From positions 124,001 through 188,000 of the forward strand of contig CAWFLD010000002.1 of NCBI GenBank assembly GCA_963816555.1: a stretch of DNA of 64,000 nucleotides, given 5' to 3'. A model generated the notes under the pieces. The model worked only from the letters and a program-made list of their open reading frames with translations. It was not told the DNA's origin and made no database searches. The position numbers and the translations under genes were made by a program. Of this stretch, positions 53,305-61,704 are shown piece after piece. The stretch's first letter is position 1. Each line of letters starts with the position of its first letter. This DNA is from Lutibaculum sp963816555. Its GTDB lineage: Bacteria > Pseudomonadota > Alphaproteobacteria > Rhizobiales > Tepidamorphaceae.

Positions 53305-53345
53305 CTCACAGTCTCCTTGCTTGCGGGGCGCCGGGTTGCGCCGGC

Positions 53346-53963
53346 TCAGGCGGAGGGCTCCGCGACGGGTCGCGACCGCAGCGCGCCGGCCGGCCTGTAG
53401 ACGTTCACGAGCACGCCGGAAGATGCCGCTCTCGAGCTGACGAGGGCCAGCTCGCGTGGCGCGGCGGCCGCCGAAAACAGGCGCTTGCCCCGCCCCAGCA
53501 GCACCGGGCAGACGAGCAGCATGAGCTCGTCCGCCAGCCCGTGCTCGAGCAGAACGGGCACCAGCGTCGAGCTTCCCCAGAGGATCAGGTCGGGCCCGTC
53601 CGCGGCCTTGATGCGGCGGACGCCCTCGACGACGTCGGAGCCGAGCCCTTCGGCCGGCCCCCATGCGAGGCTCTGCGGCCTGTGGGTCGCGACGTGCTTC
53701 GTCGCCGCGTTCAGGCTGCTCGCCATCGGCCCGTTGCCGGCGTTCGGCCAGTAGCCCTGCCAGATGTCGTAGGTGCGGCGGCCGAGCAGCAGGTCGAAGG
53801 CCGGCCCGTGCGCCGCAGAGATCGCCTCTCCCACGGCCGGGTCGGCGTGCGGCATCGCCCAGCCGCCGTGCTCGAACTGCCCGTCCCGGTCTTCGTCCGG
53901 CCCGCCGGGCGCCTGGATCACCCCGTCGAGCGAAACGTGTTCCATGATCCTGAGCTGTCTCAC
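53346..53963 (-). CDS. Dihydrofolate reductase/RibD C-terminal-like family protein
   Basis: This 205-residue member of the DHFR fold family (YyaP/YwjB type) opens LRIMEHVSLDGVIQAPGGPDEDRDGQFEHGGWAMP. It has LLLGRRTYDIWQGYWP and the C-terminal ADELMLLVCPVLLGRGKRLF. These proteins bind NADPH but are not the essential folate enzyme; they are common beside ECF-sigma and VOC genes. The GTG at 53963 (MRQLRIMEHV) is chosen because AAGGA precedes it by three bases; the later ATG of MEHVSLDG is possible. Confidence 0.88.
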   Translation of the reverse strand: MRQLRIMEHVSLDGVIQAPGGPDEDRDGQFEHGGWAMPHADPAVGEAISAAHGPAFDLLLGRRTYDIWQGYWPNAGNGPMASSLNAATKHVATHRPQSLAWGPAEGLGSDVVEGVRRIKAADGPDLILWGSSTLVPVLLEHGLADELMLLVCPVLLGRGKRLFSAAAAPRELALVSSRAASSGVLVNVYRPAGALRSRPVAEPSA

Positions 53964-54250
53964 AGGTCCTTCTCCCGGATTGCTCCTTCGTACCTGCAAG
54001 ACGAACGGGTGACGCCGGTCCCGACACCGGGACCGATCATTTTGTGATCGAGGGGCGAAGGCCGGAGGGCGAGGCGCGGCGTGCTGACGAGGCGTGCCGA
54101 ACGTCCTGATCCGCGTCAGGCGAGGCAGGCCGTCACCGCGACCGGACCGGCTCGCGGCGCTTCACGGCCGGGTCCGGCCTCCACCACAATGCCGACCGGC
54201 AGCGCGGGCCAGCCGAGGGGCCTTGTCTGCGGGGCAAGCAGTCGCGGTGG

Positions 54251-55165
54251 TCAGGAGGACGGGGCCGAAGAGAGCTTGCGCACCGGAGCGTCGGCCGGCG
54301 CCTCGTATCGCCGTCCGGTCTCCAGCACTTCGGGCAGGCCGACGGCGTCGTTGAGGCCGCCGAAATCGGCCATCCGGGGCGCGAACGGGGCGTTCGTGCC
54401 GTGCGCCTTCAGGCTGCCGAAATAGTCGCGCGCCTGGCACAGGAGGGCGCGGACGAGGCCGCCGGGGAAGATGACGATGCGGAAGCCGAGCGCTGCGAGC
54501 TCGTCGGCCGAGCTGACGGGGGTGCGTCCCCCTTCCACCATGTTCGCGATCAGCGGTACGCGCCCGGAGAACCGCTCGCCGATGGCCGTCATCTCCTCCT
54601 TCGAGCGCGGCGCCTCGATGAAAAGGATATCGGCACCTGCTTCGACATAGCGCTCGGCCCGCTCGACCGCGGCCTCGATGCCTTCGACGGCGATGGCGTC
54701 GGTCCGCGCAGCGATCAGCGTCTCGCGGGAGGCCCGCGCGTCCACGGCCGCCTTGACCTTGCCCACCATCTCCGCCGTCGAGACGAGCTTCTTGCCGGCC
54801 AGGTGGCCGCAGCGCTTGGGGAAGTCCTGGTCCTCGAGCTGGATCGCGGTCGCGCCCGCGCGCTCGAACGTCCGCACCGTGCGCTGCACGTTCAGCGCGT
54901 TGCCGTAGCCGGTGTCTCCGTCGACGATCATCGGCAGCGGCGTCCGGTCGCGGATGAGCGCGATCGTCTCTGCGACCTCGCTCATCGAGACGAGGCCGAC
55001 ATCGGGCCGGCCGAGGCGCGTGTAGGCGATGCTTGCCCCCGACAAATAGAGGGTCTCGAAGCCCGATTCCGTCGCAAGATGCGCCGTGAACGCGTCGTAG
55101 ACGCCGGGCGCGATGAGGGCGCCGTCGCGGCTCGAGATCAGGTCGGTCAGGGTGATGTCTTGCAT
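54251..55165 (-). CDS. Isocitrate lyase/PEP mutase superfamily enzyme (2-methylisocitrate or dimethylmalate lyase-like)
   Basis: This 304-residue TIM-barrel lyase has the superfamily motifs: PGVYDAFTAHLATESGFETLYLSGASIAYTRLGRPD, IVDGDTGYGNALNVQRTVRTFERAGATAIQLEDQDFPKRCGH (KxCGH catalytic loop) and ARTDAIAVEGIEAAVERAERYVEAGADILFIEAPRS. Known members cleave 2-methylisocitrate, 2,3-dimethylmalate or oxaloacetate. The presence nearby of a LeuCD-type hydro-lyase and a tricarboxylate transporter points to cleavage of a hydrated methylated dicarboxylate. It is directly downstream of gntR on the minus strand. Confidence 0.87.
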   Translation of the reverse strand: MQDITLTDLISSRDGALIAPGVYDAFTAHLATESGFETLYLSGASIAYTRLGRPDVGLVSMSEVAETIALIRDRTPLPMIVDGDTGYGNALNVQRTVRTFERAGATAIQLEDQDFPKRCGHLAGKKLVSTAEMVGKVKAAVDARASRETLIAARTDAIAVEGIEAAVERAERYVEAGADILFIEAPRSKEEMTAIGERFSGRVPLIANMVEGGRTPVSSADELAALGFRIVIFPGGLVRALLCQARDYFGSLKAHGTNAPFAPRMADFGGLNDAVGLPEVLETGRRYEAPADAPVRKLSSAPSS

Positions 55166-55189
55166 GTCGCTCTCGTGGGTGCAGGCCGG

Positions 55190-55981
55190 TCAGCGGCGAC
55201 CGGAGATGTTCCAGACGGCCGCGCCGTCGCCGGATTGCCGCGTGAAGCTCATCTCGTGTTCGTAGGTGTCGGGCCGGTAGAGGCCGTTGATGTACTCGAC
55301 GGGCCGCCCGTCCTGGTCGTAGACGGCGCGCCGGATGTTCAGGAGCGCCGAGCCCGCCTGAACCCCGAGGAGCGTCGCGACATCGGGCGTGGCGAGCGTC
55401 GCGGTGATGACCTGCTGGGCCCTGGCGATACGGGCGCCCGCCTTCTCGAGGAGGACGAGCAGGGGCGAGACCGCCAGTTCCTTCGCGCCGAACGTGCGGC
55501 CGATATCCTCCGGAACGTAGGTCGTGAGGTGAGAAAAGGGCGTCGCGCCGAGGCTGCGGATGCGGACGGCCTTCTGCACCATCGCGCCCACGGGAAGCTC
55601 CAGCCGGGCGGCCACGTCCGGCGGGGCCGCGACGTGCTCGACCGAGACGACCCGCACCTCCGTCTCGAGGCCCATCGCGATCAGGTTCTCGATATTGCCG
55701 GAGATCGAGGCCTGCACCGGCGCGGTGCGGTGCGACGGCCGCACGAACGTGCCGCGCCCACGATGCCGCTCGATCAGGCCTTCCGCGTCCAGCCTCTCCA
55801 TCGCGCGGCGGATCGTGATGCGCGAGACCGAGAACTGGCGGGCCAGCTCGAGCTCTGACGGCAGCGTCTTCGGCGGCGCGTAACGCCCCTCCTGAATGTC
55901 CTGCAGGAGCACGAGGTAGACCTGGTGGTGCTTCGGCCACGGATCTGCGGCGCTGCCGCCCGCCGTCTGCGGATCAGCCAC
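55190..55981 (-). CDS. GntR family regulator with UTRA domain (HutC-type)
   Basis: This 263-residue regulator has an N-terminal winged helix at residues 17-85 (HQVYLVLLQDIQEGRYAPPKTLPSELELARQFSVSRITIRRAMERLDAEGLIERHRGRGTFV) and the UTRA effector domain from about 95, including FSHLTTYVPEDIGRTFG, QQVITATLATPDVATLLGVQAGSALLNIRRAVYDQDGRPVEYINGLYRPD. Start is GTG at 55981. It is divergent from tctCBA/leuCD-like genes and co-oriented with the lyase; a 16-base palindrome in the gap is its likely operator. Confidence 0.93.
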   Translation of the reverse strand: MADPQTAGGSAADPWPKHHQVYLVLLQDIQEGRYAPPKTLPSELELARQFSVSRITIRRAMERLDAEGLIERHRGRGTFVRPSHRTAPVQASISGNIENLIAMGLETEVRVVSVEHVAAPPDVAARLELPVGAMVQKAVRIRSLGATPFSHLTTYVPEDIGRTFGAKELAVSPLLVLLEKAGARIARAQQVITATLATPDVATLLGVQAGSALLNIRRAVYDQDGRPVEYINGLYRPDTYEHEMSFTRQSGDGAAVWNISGRR

Positions 55982-56051
55982 GCGTGCCTCCTCCCGCCCC
56001 GCGAGGGGCCGCGGACCTGCCGCCGGTCGGCGCTCGGAAGATGAATTGTCT

Positions 56052-56067
56052 TATTGACATGACAATA
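56052..56067. promoter_or_regulatory. GntR operator palindrome (candidate) overlapping a TTGACA element
   Basis: TATTGACATGACAATA is a near-perfect 16-base palindrome (two mismatched bases) centred on CATG, in the divergent gap between gntR and tctC. It overlaps TTGACA, a consensus -35 hexamer reading toward tctC. A GntR dimer there would block the tctC promoter and gntR itself. Binding is inferred. Confidence 0.55.
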
Positions 56068-56126
56068 GGAGTATGTGTCTGAATTCGGGACCCGACGCAA
56101 GACATATAAGGACTGGGAGGAATAGG

Positions 56127-57149
56127 ATGAGTTTCCTTGGTTTACGCCGCGGCTCCTGCAGGGGCGTCGCGATGGGTGTCGTCGCAGCACTGGCGATCGG
56201 CGCCTTCGGGATGAGCTCGGCTCGGGCGGCGGAAGACTGGCCGACCAAGCCTCTGACCATCGTCGTTCCCTTCGATGCCGGCGGCAGCGCCGACCGGATG
56301 GCGCGCGGCCTCGCCGAATACATGTCCAAGCCGCTCGGCGTGCCGATCCAGGTCGTCAACCGGCCCGGCGGCGCCGGGGCGCTCGGCGCGACGTACTTCC
56401 AGCAGCAGGCGCCGGACGGCCAGACGCTTCTCGTGATGCAGGCGACGCCGTATCTCGCCAACGCCATCCTCGTCGGCGGCGCGCCGGTCAAGTGGGACGC
56501 CTTCAAGCTCCTCAACGCCCAGTGGGACGACTACGGCATCCTCGCCGTGAACAAGGAGAGCCCCTACAAGTCCCTCCAGGACCTCGTCGAGGCGATGAAG
56601 GAGCCGGGCAAGGTGAGCTCCGGCATCATCTACGGCAATGGCGGCCACGTTCAGACGCTCGTCCTGATGGATGCGCTCGGCATCCCCCAGGACAACGTGC
56701 GCTTCGTCACCTATTCCGGCGGGTCGCCGCTGCGCACGGCGCTGGCGGGCAATCAGGTCGACTTCGAGATTCTGGCCGGCGAGGCGGCGCAGTCGATCGC
56801 CGACAAGATGCGCGTGCTCGCGGTCCTCAACGCCGGGGGCAAGAGCGACTACGACGCGCCGCGGCTGAACGACGTCCTCAAGGAGATGGACGTGGATGCC
56901 GTGCCGCTGATCGGCGGCAACATCACGGGGCCGCTGGTCCAGACGGAGTTCAAGGAGAAGTACCCCGAGCGCTACCAGACCCTGCTCGACGCCTACAAGG
57001 AGACGCTCCAGTCGGACGAGTTCCAGAAGTGGGCGGAGAGCGCCACCATGGGCGCGCAGTGGGTCGGGCCGGAGAAGAGCCAGGAGATGGTGGACGAGGC
57101 CTACAAGACGCTGGCCAAGTACGCCGACATTCTGAAGAACGGCAAGTGA
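56127..57149 (+). CDS. tctC: Tripartite tricarboxylate transporter substrate-binding protein (TctC/Bug family)
   Basis: This 340-residue periplasmic protein has the signal peptide MSFLGLRRGSCRGVAMGVVAALAIGAFGMSSARA cut before AEDWP. The Bug-family start KPLTIVVPFDAGGSADRMARGLAEYMSKPLGVPIQVVNRPGGAGALGATYF (conserved carboxylate-binding loops) is clear, as is ALAGNQVDFEILAGEAAQSI. The start follows GGGAGGA. It heads tctCBA and a LeuCD-type pair, so its ligand is probably a di- or tricarboxylate. Confidence 0.93.
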   Translation: MSFLGLRRGSCRGVAMGVVAALAIGAFGMSSARAAEDWPTKPLTIVVPFDAGGSADRMARGLAEYMSKPLGVPIQVVNRPGGAGALGATYFQQQAPDGQTLLVMQATPYLANAILVGGAPVKWDAFKLLNAQWDDYGILAVNKESPYKSLQDLVEAMKEPGKVSSGIIYGNGGHVQTLVLMDALGIPQDNVRFVTYSGGSPLRTALAGNQVDFEILAGEAAQSIADKMRVLAVLNAGGKSDYDAPRLNDVLKEMDVDAVPLIGGNITGPLVQTEFKEKYPERYQTLLDAYKETLQSDEFQKWAESATMGAQWVGPEKSQEMVDEAYKTLAKYADILKNGK

Positions 57150-57218
57150 TCTCCGACGCCTGAAGACACGCGTCCCGGCGGCCTCGAGCCGCCGGGATAT
57201 CCCGCAAGGTTCGCGCCC

Positions 57219-57698
57219 ATGACCTCGACGGTCTCCACCCCCCGCGCCTGGCCGATCGGCGCGACGATCTTCACCCTCGTCCTGGCGGCCTGCTTCGCGG
57301 CCTACGCGATGGACGTCTATTCGAAGGCGCGCGGCGCGACCGACTGGATGATGGTGCTGCCCGCGGCGGGCATCGGCGTCGTCGCGCTGCTGGTGAGCCT
57401 GTTCGAGGACGTGCTTGCGGCACGGCGCGGCGAGGCCTCGCCCGACGACGAGGACGCCGAGGAGCGGCTCCAGACGCTGCGCGGGGTCGGCTTCATGGCG
57501 CTCCTGTGCATCTACGTCGCCGCCATACCGTACGCCGGCTTCGACACGACGAGCTTCGTGTTCCTGGCGTTGTCCCTGATCCTGCAGGGCGAGCGACGGC
57601 TCTGGTTCGTGCTCCTCTTCGCAACGGTCGTGACCGTGCCCGTCGTGTGGCTGTTCATCGAGGTTCTGCTCGTGCCGCTTCCGACGCTCGTCCTTTAG
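57219..57698 (+). CDS. tctB: Tripartite tricarboxylate transporter small permease TctB
   Basis: This 159-residue membrane protein has four hydrophobic helices (IGATIFTLVLAACFAAYAM, WMMVLPAAGIGVVALLVSLF, GFMALLCIYVAAIPYAGFDTTSFVFLALSLILQG, WFVLLFATVVTVPVVWLFIEVLLVPL) separated by a charged loop rich in Glu/Asp (RRGEASPDDEDAEERLQ). This is the normal TctB architecture. It lies 69 bases after tctC and 14 bases before tctA. Confidence 0.88.
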   Translation: MTSTVSTPRAWPIGATIFTLVLAACFAAYAMDVYSKARGATDWMMVLPAAGIGVVALLVSLFEDVLAARRGEASPDDEDAEERLQTLRGVGFMALLCIYVAAIPYAGFDTTSFVFLALSLILQGERRLWFVLLFATVVTVPVVWLFIEVLLVPLPTLVL

Positions 57699-57712
57699 AG
57701 GCCGGTGCCCCG

Positions 57713-59254
57713 ATGATCGATTTTCAGCCAGCCGCAGACGGCCTCGCGCTCCTGATGAGCAATCCGCTTGCCTGGGCGGTGGTGCCGGCGGGCCTCCTCG
57801 TCGGCCTCGTCTTCGCGGCGATCCCCGGCCTCTCGACGTCGATCGCCATGGCGATCTTCCTGCCGGCCACGCTCTACATGGACTTCCTGACCGCCATCAT
57901 GTTTCTCACCTCCATCTTCACCGGAGGGGGGTATGGCGGCGCGATCCCGGCCATCCTGCTGAACATCCCCGGCACCTCGGCCGCCGTGGCGACGGCCTTC
58001 GACGGCTATCCCATGGCGCTCAAGGGGCAGCACAGCCAGGCGCTCGGCCTGGGCCTTGCCTCCTCCGTCATCGGAACCGTCGTCGGCTACCTGATCCTGC
58101 TGACCATGGTCGACGTCGTGTCCGACTGGGTCCTGCGGCTCGGCCCGACGGAGATGCTGGTGGTCGCGCTGTGGGGCCTGACGCTGATCGCGGTCCTCAA
58201 CACAGCGAGCTTCGCCAAGGGCGTGGCGGCCGGCATACTGGGCCTGCTGGTCAGCACGATCGGCTATTCCGATGCCGGGCAGATGCGCGGCACGTTCGGC
58301 TCCATGTACCTTCTCGACGGCATCCCCGCGATCCCGGCGCTCATCGGCCTCTTCGCCGCCTCTGAGCTCTTCAACCTGATCGGCCGCGACTATCTCGTGC
58401 GCGATTCCTCGCTGCGCGTGGTGCGCTTCCGCGACATCCTCGCGGGTTTCGGGCAGGCCTTCCGCATGCCGGGCCAGGTGCTGCGCGGCGGCGTGATGGG
58501 CGTCGCGATCGGCGTCGTCCCGGGCGTGGGATCGAGCATCGCCAACCTCGCCTCCTACGCGGTGTCGAAGCGCCGGTCGAAGGACCCCGACAGCTTCGGC
58601 AAGGGCAATCCCGTCGGCGTCGCCGCCTCCGAATCCGCCAATTCGAGCTCCGAGGGCGGTTCGATGATGACGCTCCTCGCGCTCGGCCTTCCGGGCGGAG
58701 CGGGCACCGCCATCCTGCTCGGCGCCTTCGCCATGCACAACGTGACCGGCGGGCCGCGCTTCATCGCCGAGAACAAGGACATCGTCTACGCGCTGATCTT
58801 CGGCAACCTCGCGCAGGCCCTCGTGCTCGGCGTGCTCGGCATCGGCTTCGTCTTCGTCGCGGGCTTCATCGTGAAGGCGCCGCTGCGCCTCATGACGCCG
58901 CTCGTCATGGTGCTGTCGGTGATGGGCGCCTTTGCGATCACCGGCAACATGGTGGGACCCATCACCGTCGCCGCCGCCGGCATCGTCGGCTGGCTGATGC
59001 GCCGCTACGGCTTTCCCGTCGCCGCGACCGTGGTCGGCCTGCTGATCGGCGGCATGGCGGAGGGGGAACTCGTCCGCAGCTACCAGATCTCCGGCGGCCA
59101 TATCGGCTTCGTCGCCGGCCGGCCGATCACGCTCGTGCTCATCGCCCTTCTCGTCGCCTCCGTCCTGCCGAGGCTCGTGCGGAACCTAGCCGCCCTGCGG
59201 CACAGGCGGGCCGCCGGTGACGCGACCTCGCCAAAGGAGCATGCCCAGCCATGA
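57713..59254 (+). CDS. tctA: Tripartite tricarboxylate transporter large permease TctA
   Basis: This 513-residue large permease starts MIDFQPAADGLALLMSNPLAWAVVPAGLLVGLVFAAIPGLSTSIAMAIFLP and has the TctA signatures FTGGGYGGAIPAILLNIPGTSAAVATAFDGYPMALKG, GVVPGVGSSIANLASYAVSKRRSK (with SFGKGNPVGVAASESANSSSEGGSMMTLLALGLPGGAGTAILLGAF) and about ten hydrophobic helices. It transports the ligand of the TctC protein. The stop overlaps the LeuC-like start (ATGA). Confidence 0.94.
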   Translation: MIDFQPAADGLALLMSNPLAWAVVPAGLLVGLVFAAIPGLSTSIAMAIFLPATLYMDFLTAIMFLTSIFTGGGYGGAIPAILLNIPGTSAAVATAFDGYPMALKGQHSQALGLGLASSVIGTVVGYLILLTMVDVVSDWVLRLGPTEMLVVALWGLTLIAVLNTASFAKGVAAGILGLLVSTIGYSDAGQMRGTFGSMYLLDGIPAIPALIGLFAASELFNLIGRDYLVRDSSLRVVRFRDILAGFGQAFRMPGQVLRGGVMGVAIGVVPGVGSSIANLASYAVSKRRSKDPDSFGKGNPVGVAASESANSSSEGGSMMTLLALGLPGGAGTAILLGAFAMHNVTGGPRFIAENKDIVYALIFGNLAQALVLGVLGIGFVFVAGFIVKAPLRLMTPLVMVLSVMGAFAITGNMVGPITVAAAGIVGWLMRRYGFPVAATVVGLLIGGMAEGELVRSYQISGGHIGFVAGRPITLVLIALLVASVLPRLVRNLAALRHRRAAGDATSPKEHAQP

Positions 59255-60642
59255 CCACCTCCGCCACGCCGCGCACGCTCTTCGACAAGGTCTGGGAAGA
59301 CCATGTCGTCACGAGCGAAGGCGACCAGGACCTCCTCCTCGTCGATCGCCACTTCGTCCACGAGGGCTCGTTCCACGCCTTCGAGAAGCTCAAGGGCGGC
59401 GGCCGGACGGTGCGCCGGCCCGACCTCACCTTCGGGATCGCCGACCACTACGTGCCGAGCCGGCACGCGGAGCCGCCGAAGGATCCCGAGATCGCCAACA
59501 TGATCGGGCTCCTCGACGCGAACACGCGCGCAAACCACGTCGAGCTGTTCGGCCTGACCGACCGCCGGCAGGGCATCGTCCATGTCGCGGCGCCCGAGCA
59601 GGGGCTGACGCTGCCCGGACTCGTCATCGTCTGCGGCGATTCCCACACCGCGACGCACGGTGCGTTCGGCGCCTTCGCCTTCGGCATCGGCGCCTCGGAG
59701 GTGGCCCACGTCCTGGCGACGCAGACACTGTGGCAGAGGCGGCCGAAGACGATGCGCGTGACCGTCGAGGGCAGGCTTTCGCCGGGCGTCACCTCCAAGG
59801 ACCTCGCGCTCCACATCATCCATGCGATCGGCACGGGCGGTGCCACGGGGCACGTCGTGGAGTACGCCGGCGCGGCCATCGAGGCCCTGTCGATGGAAGC
59901 GCGGATGACGCTCTGCAACATGACGATCGAGGCGGGCGCGCGCGCCGGCATGGTGGCGCCGGACGAGACGACGTTCGCCTGGCTGAAGGGCCGCCCCTAC
60001 GCCCCCTCGGGCGCGGCGTGGGAGGAGGCCGCCGGCTACTGGCGGGACCTCAGGAGCGATCCCGGCGCGACGTTCGACAGGGAGGTCGCGTTCGAGGCCT
60101 CCGCGGTCGCGCCCATGGTCACCTGGGGCACGAGCCCGGAGCAGGTCGTGCCGATCGACGGTCGGGTGCCCGACGACGCGAAGGCCTATGCGGAGGCGCT
60201 GTCCTACATGGGCCTCGACGCCGGCCAGCCCGTGCGCGGGGTGCCGGTCGACCAGGTCTTCATCGGGTCGTGCACCAACGCGCGGATCGAGGACCTGCGG
60301 GCCGCCGCCGCCGTGCTGCGCGGCCGGAAGGTCGCCGTCGAGACGCTGATCGTGCCGGGCTCGACGCAGGTGAAGGAGCAGGCCGAGGCCGAGGGGCTCG
60401 GCCGGATCTTCGTCGAGGCGGGCGCGGACTGGCGCGATTCCGGCTGCTCCATGTGCGTCGGCATCAACGGTGACCGCGTCGCGCCTGGCAAGCGCTGCGC
60501 GTCGACGACCAACCGCAACTTCGTCGGCCGCCAGGGTCCGGGAGCCCGGACACACCTCATGAGCCCGGCCATGGCCGCGGCCGCCGCCGTCAGCGGCCGC
60601 ATCGAGGACGCGCGCGACTTCGTGCTGGAGGAAGCCAGTTGA
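59251..60642 (+). CDS. Aconitase-family hydro-lyase large subunit (LeuC/DmdA-like)
   Basis: This 463-residue large subunit of the isopropylmalate isomerase / dimethylmaleate hydratase family carries the [4Fe-4S] cysteines in VFIGSCTNARIEDLRAAAAVL and SGCSMCVGINGDRVAPGKRCASTTNRNFVGRQGPGA. The substrate-facing VIVCGDSHTATHGAFGAFAFGIGASEVAHVLATQTLWQRRPKTMRV is conserved. In this context (tricarboxylate transporter, ICL-type lyase) it is more likely catabolic than leucine-biosynthetic, for example hydration of a methylated maleate. Overlaps tctA and the small subunit. Confidence 0.9.
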   Translation: MTTSATPRTLFDKVWEDHVVTSEGDQDLLLVDRHFVHEGSFHAFEKLKGGGRTVRRPDLTFGIADHYVPSRHAEPPKDPEIANMIGLLDANTRANHVELFGLTDRRQGIVHVAAPEQGLTLPGLVIVCGDSHTATHGAFGAFAFGIGASEVAHVLATQTLWQRRPKTMRVTVEGRLSPGVTSKDLALHIIHAIGTGGATGHVVEYAGAAIEALSMEARMTLCNMTIEAGARAGMVAPDETTFAWLKGRPYAPSGAAWEEAAGYWRDLRSDPGATFDREVAFEASAVAPMVTWGTSPEQVVPIDGRVPDDAKAYAEALSYMGLDAGQPVRGVPVDQVFIGSCTNARIEDLRAAAAVLRGRKVAVETLIVPGSTQVKEQAEAEGLGRIFVEAGADWRDSGCSMCVGINGDRVAPGKRCASTTNRNFVGRQGPGARTHLMSPAMAAAAAVSGRIEDARDFVLEEAS

Positions 60643-61259
60643 CCCCGTTCACCGTCCACTCCGGCCGTGCGGCCTGGCTGCCGGCCGACAACGTCGACAC
60701 CGACCAGATCCTGCCCGCCCGCTTCCTGAAGAAGCCCCGCAGCGCGGGCTACGGCAACTTTCTCTTTCACGACCTGAGGCGCGATGCCGACGGGGCGCAG
60801 CGGACCGACTTCCCGCTGAACGTCGACGGGACGCCCCCGTCGATCCTCGTCGCCGGCGACAATTTCGGCTGCGGCTCGTCCCGCGAGGGGGCCGTCTATG
60901 CCCTGATCGACGGCGGCATTCGCGCCGTGGTGTCGACCAGGATCGCCGACATCTTCCGCAACAACGCCGTGCGCAACGGGCTCTGCCCCGTGCTGGTCGA
61001 GCCGGAGACGCTCAAGGCGATCGCCGCCGCCGTCGATGCGCATCCCGACCGGCCCGTGACCATCGACCTCAGCGAGAGGCTCGTCACCTGCGGCGAGGCG
61101 ACCTTTCCCTTCGAGATCGACGAGTCGAGCCGACGTCGCCTTCTCCTCGGCCTCGACGAGATCGGCGAGACCGCCGAGCGGATGGATCTCATCGAGGCTG
61201 CGGAAGCAGACCGCCAGCGCCGCCGCCCCTGGGTCCGGCCACAGCCGGCCTCCGGCTGA
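60639..61259 (+). CDS. Aconitase-family hydro-lyase small subunit (LeuD/DmdB-like)
   Basis: This 206-residue swivel domain has LPADNVDTDQILPARFLKKP, the GDNFGCGSSREGAVYALIDGGIRAVVSTRIADIFRNNAVRNGLCPV motif (substrate-discriminating loop) and a C-terminal extension ending PWVRPQPASG. The start is TTG at 60639, overlapping the large-subunit stop (TTGA), which is unusual but well supported by the coupled arrangement. With the LeuC-like protein it forms the active hydro-lyase. Confidence 0.9.
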   Translation: MTPFTVHSGRAAWLPADNVDTDQILPARFLKKPRSAGYGNFLFHDLRRDADGAQRTDFPLNVDGTPPSILVAGDNFGCGSSREGAVYALIDGGIRAVVSTRIADIFRNNAVRNGLCPVLVEPETLKAIAAAVDAHPDRPVTIDLSERLVTCGEATFPFEIDESSRRRLLLGLDEIGETAERMDLIEAAEADRQRRRPWVRPQPASG

Positions 61260-61704
61260 CAAAGTCCGCCCGCCTCGCGTCGTGACGCTTCGCCGGACCG
61301 GCGCCGGGCTTGCCGTTGCTCCTCCCGCTCCAGGCGCCCTATCGGCGGTGCCTGTCTCCTTCCGCCGCGACCTGGCACGGCGGCATGGTTCCGGCGTGGA
61401 CGTCGAGCACGGACGTCCAGGTCGACTAGACGACGTGGCGAACGATGCTTCCTGTCACGCGAGGCGAAGGCAGAGGTTCCGGGAGGGACCCGGCCACAAA
61501 AGCCCATCGGCGACATGAGGACGATCGCGCTGGTGGCGCCGTGCCGGATGCCGCTGCCCGGCTCGGCCTGGTCATCCTGGGCGGCCTCCCGGTCTGGCTG
61601 GCGCTCGTCCGTCTCTGGTGGTCGTAGGGCGCCAGCCGCGCGATAAAGACGGAGGAACCGGCCGGCGCGGCCGGAGCCACTCATCTGCGGCGGCCGAGCG
61701 GCCC
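61260..61704. other. Intergenic stretch after leuD-like gene
   Basis: No well-supported gene was found in this 445-base gap between convergent operons. A 60-codon frame (61445-61627) ends with a hydrophobic segment (LGLVILGGLPVWLALVRLWWS) that could be a small membrane peptide; it is listed separately with low confidence. Confidence 0.5.
61445..61627 (+). CDS. Possible small membrane peptide (60 residues)
   Basis: The frame opens MLPVTRGEGRGSGRDPATKAHRR and ends ARLGLVILGGLPVWLALVRLWWS, a plausible single transmembrane helix with a charged tail. There is no family match I can recognise, no convincing ribosome site, and high GC makes chance frames common. Its start might instead be further downstream, near the hydrophobic part. 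Treat as speculative. Confidence 0.2.
   Translation: MLPVTRGEGRGSGRDPATKAHRRHEDDRAGGAVPDAAARLGLVILGGLPVWLALVRLWWS

Noticed and set aside
59251..61259. Leucine biosynthesis leuCD
   Set aside because: Coupled to a tricarboxylate transporter and an ICL-type lyase under GntR control, with no leuA or leuB nearby; family membership alone cannot settle substrate.
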